NCBI GenBank assembly: GCA_002712305.1
Contig: PATE01000046.1
Span: 1 to 16,203 of the forward strand
Reading direction: 5' to 3'
From: Gemmatimonadota bacterium
Lineage (GTDB): Bacteria > Latescibacterota > UBA2968 > UBA8231
DNA length: 16,203 bases
Shown: in pieces, positions 14,523 through 16,203 of the stretch
Layout: the number at the start of each line of letters is the position of its first letter
Numbering within the stretch: the stretch's first letter is position 1
The notes under the pieces: generated by a model
The model's input: the letters and a program-made list of their open reading frames with translations, nothing else
Told to the model about the DNA's origin: nothing
Databases searched by the model: none
Made by a program: the position numbers and the translations under genes

Positions 14523-15326
14523 TCACGTTTCGCTGCCCTCAAGGTGCGTCCGTCCCGGACGGGACGGGTGGGCGTAGAGTGCTTTCTCCTCGGGGGTGGC
14601 GTCGGTGATCGGGCATTGCTCGTGAGGCGGCCCAAATGAGATGAAACCGGGCGAATACTTGAACAGCATCGAACGCCGTTCGCGATCCTTCGGTTGCCAG
14701 GGCAGAGTGCCATGGATCAGCGCTTCGTTGAAGAACACGACCGAACCGGCGCCGGCCACGACCTGATGCACGCAACCCCAATCCTGCTCGAGGCGAAGCA
14801 TCTCGACGGCCGGCCGGTAGTTGGCCTTGTGGCTCCCCGGAATGCAGGCGAAGCCCCCATCCCCGTCTTTCACGTCCGTCATCTGCCAGGCGGCGACACA
14901 CAATCCAGCGTGCACCTGGCCGTGAGCGAAGTGATGGAACTGGCTTGGATCGAAGGTCGTACCGCCATGCAGTCGGTGGCCCTCCGTGCCATGCCGCATG
15001 CGGATCAGCACGGGGCCATGGTCCAGACGAAAGCCCGGGCCCAGGACCTCGTTGAACACGTCGATCACCCGCGGATGGGCGAGCATACGACGGAAGGGGT
15101 CGCACCAGGGGCGGTCGAAGGTCAGCGGATTCTGCTGGAACTCGCCACGCCCCTCGTCGCCTCTCAACCCAACCGCATCCTCAGACAGACCGGGGTCGCG
15201 GTTGCCGATCAGGTCGGCGTGGTGTTCGACCGCCGCGTTAGCGGCAGCAACCTCGTCGGGGGACAGGACGTCTTCCAGGACGAGATAGCCGTTGAGGTCG
15301 AAGAGGAACTTCTCGCGCTGATTCAT
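14523..15326 (-). CDS. Phytanoyl-CoA dioxygenase (PhyH) family Fe(II)/2-oxoglutarate-type protein
   Basis: 267 residues from ATG 15326 with AGGTGA (15333-15338) 6 nt upstream. The N-terminal FDLNGYLVLEDVLSPDEV (9-26) is the standard PhyH opening. The core has GPVLIRM, H120-G121-G122 (RLHGG) where HxD is expected, then LCVAAWQMTDVKDGDGGFACIPGSHKANY (141-170), with the family's 'D....nG....PGSH' signature. The distal metal His is H205 (NEALIHGT), and R217/R218 (RERRSMLF) would bind 2-oxoglutarate. Such enzymes hydroxylate small molecules; the substrate is unknown. The Gly in place of the Asp ligand recalls 2OG halogenases, but may simply be a trait of this subfamily. It lies 69 nt after the partial URO-D gene and just before a URO-D relic. 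Confidence 0.88.
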   Translation of the reverse strand: MNQREKFLFDLNGYLVLEDVLSPDEVAAANAAVEHHADLIGNRDPGLSEDAVGLRGDEGRGEFQQNPLTFDRPWCDPFRRMLAHPRVIDVFNEVLGPGFRLDHGPVLIRMRHGTEGHRLHGGTTFDPSQFHHFAHGQVHAGLCVAAWQMTDVKDGDGGFACIPGSHKANYRPAVEMLRLEQDWGCVHQVVAGAGSVVFFNEALIHGTLPWQPKDRERRSMLFKYSPGFISFGPPHEQCPITDATPEEKALYAHPSRPGRTHLEGSET

Positions 15327-15395
15327 CGCTCATCACCTGCTGTCGTTGGAGTTACGCGGTGAACGGATCGACTACTACGCCGAAGAGAGACATGT

Positions 15396-16203
15396 CTACT
15401 CCGGGAAGTAGTCCCAGAACCGCTCCTTACCGTGTTCGGTAACATAACTTCCGAGCTTCTGACGACTGCAACCTTCCGCGAGAAGCCTCTCTGCCTCTTC
15501 TCCTGCCTTCTTGAAGGCCATCACCTTGTCGTGTCCCTCGTCGTTGGAGAGGGTTCCTTCGATGATGGTGAAAAGCGAACTGGCCCCATCTGCTGCGGCC
15601 TGAAATAGAATGTCGCGCACCAACTCTTCATCCATGTCCTGATAGTGGAAGCTCCCCAAGCGCCAGCCGAAGGGTACCTGCATCTCATCACGCAGCATGG
15701 GTGGGTCAAGCTTATGAGAGATGGACGGATCGAAGTAACTCAGCCCGACGTCCTGCAGAAACCGCAATTGTTCCCGACGCAGATCTTCCACGTGGGCTCG
15801 CCGGATGCCGGTGGTGATGCCAGCGTAGTACTGCTCCCAGTATGGCAGAACAAACTCTGCAAACATATGGGCCAAGACAAAGCTGGCGATGTCGTCGACC
15901 ATCCCTGTGGCACTCGGATCTGGGAACTGAATCCCGTCGAGCTCGGCGCGAAAGCGGAACACATCGACAATGCTGGCCGTCGTCAGCTGCAGGAACTGCT
16001 TCACCCGTTCGGGTTCATCGAACAGGTCTGTAAGGAATCCCTGGCCCCGCAGTTCCCACGCCGTCGTGATGGGGCCTTCGACGCCGAAGCTGAAACCAAC
16101 CTTCTCATCCGGGAAGGCGTCCCGCATTTGCTTCCAGAAATCGAGGTAGAACGGCGTGTCTCCTGAAGTGGCGAAGTCGACGGGTTCCTGGAGTCGCGTG
16201 ATG
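15396..16203 (-). CDS. URO-D family protein (uroporphyrinogen decarboxylase / corrinoid methyltransferase-like), 5' end missing
   Basis: The reading frame is open to the right edge, so the true start is outside; about 269 residues are visible, with ITRLQEPVDF nearest the edge. Family signs are GFSFGVEGPITTAWELRG ('gp.t.a..lrG'), DLFDEPERVKQFLQLTT, the FADCV-like stretch FVLAHMFAEFVLPYWEQYY, and later QDVGLSYFDPSIS. URO-D superfamily members decarboxylate uroporphyrinogen or, in the MtaA/CmuA branch, move methyl groups to or from corrinoids or thiols. This divergent sequence, in a catabolic setting next to PhyH, is more likely of the latter or an unknown type than a haem enzyme (inference). 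Stop TAG at 15398-15396; it probably heads the transcript running into PhyH. Confidence 0.85.
   Translation of the reverse strand, partial: ITRLQEPVDFATSGDTPFYLDFWKQMRDAFPDEKVGFSFGVEGPITTAWELRGQGFLTDLFDEPERVKQFLQLTTASIVDVFRFRAELDGIQFPDPSATGMVDDIASFVLAHMFAEFVLPYWEQYYAGITTGIRRAHVEDLRREQLRFLQDVGLSYFDPSISHKLDPPMLRDEMQVPFGWRLGSFHYQDMDEELVRDILFQAAADGASSLFTIIEGTLSNDEGHDKVMAFKKAGEEAERLLAEGCSRQKLGSYVTEHGKERFWDYFPE

Noticed and set aside
14694-15362. 222-residue plus-strand open frame
   Set aside because: Antisense to PhyH, which has clear family motifs.

Overview
The window is a high-GC (roughly 60 % by eye) bacterial chromosome segment, densely packed with metabolic genes. It has no tRNA, rRNA, CRISPR array, insertion sequence or phage gene that I can see. 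A secreted sugar dehydrogenase ends in a Por-secretion/FlgD-like sorting domain (an 'SYPNPFN' motif). Together with a Gfo/Idh, PhyH, URO-D, DUF4962/heparinase and enolase-superfamily repertoire, this points to an uncultivated FCB-type lineage such as Latescibacterota or Poribacteria. That assignment is inference from gene content; no phylogenetic marker is present.

Layout, left to right. (1) A minus-strand enolase-superfamily gene (25-1281, GTG start) is divergent from (2) a plus-strand, probably co-transcribed trio (1516-4533): an NHL propeller resembling peptidyl-alpha-hydroxyglycine amidating lyase, a six-bladed kelch-like propeller, and a Gfo/Idh/MocA oxidoreductase. (3) Converging on it is a minus-strand pair (6306-4594): a second Gfo/Idh oxidoreductase and a small protein made of two NIPSNAP/EthD-like ferredoxin-fold repeats. 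(4) A 347-bp divergent region (6307-6653) carries three 15-bp tandem repeats. (5) A plus-strand overlapping pair (6654-9088) encodes a C45-type Ntn-hydrolase (acyltransferase-like) and an (alpha/alpha)6-barrel-like protein. (6) A long minus-strand block runs from the right edge: a partial URO-D family methyltransferase-like gene, a PhyH dioxygenase, a decayed URO-D fragment, a secreted modular glucose/sorbosone dehydrogenase, and a DUF4962/heparinase II/III-type lyase.

How the genes may work together (inference): most products fit the breakdown or modification of sugars, uronic acids or polysaccharides. The secreted dehydrogenase would act outside the inner membrane. The heparinase-like lyase and barrel protein would act on oligosaccharides, and the enolase-superfamily protein and two NAD(P)-dependent oxidoreductases on released sugar acids. 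No transporter or transcription factor lies in the window, so the substrate cannot be named. Several family members deviate at catalytic positions (enolase-superfamily third metal ligand, the EKP motif of one Gfo/Idh protein, the HxD motif of PhyH). The NHL protein, by contrast, keeps what looks like a complete amidating-lyase active site.
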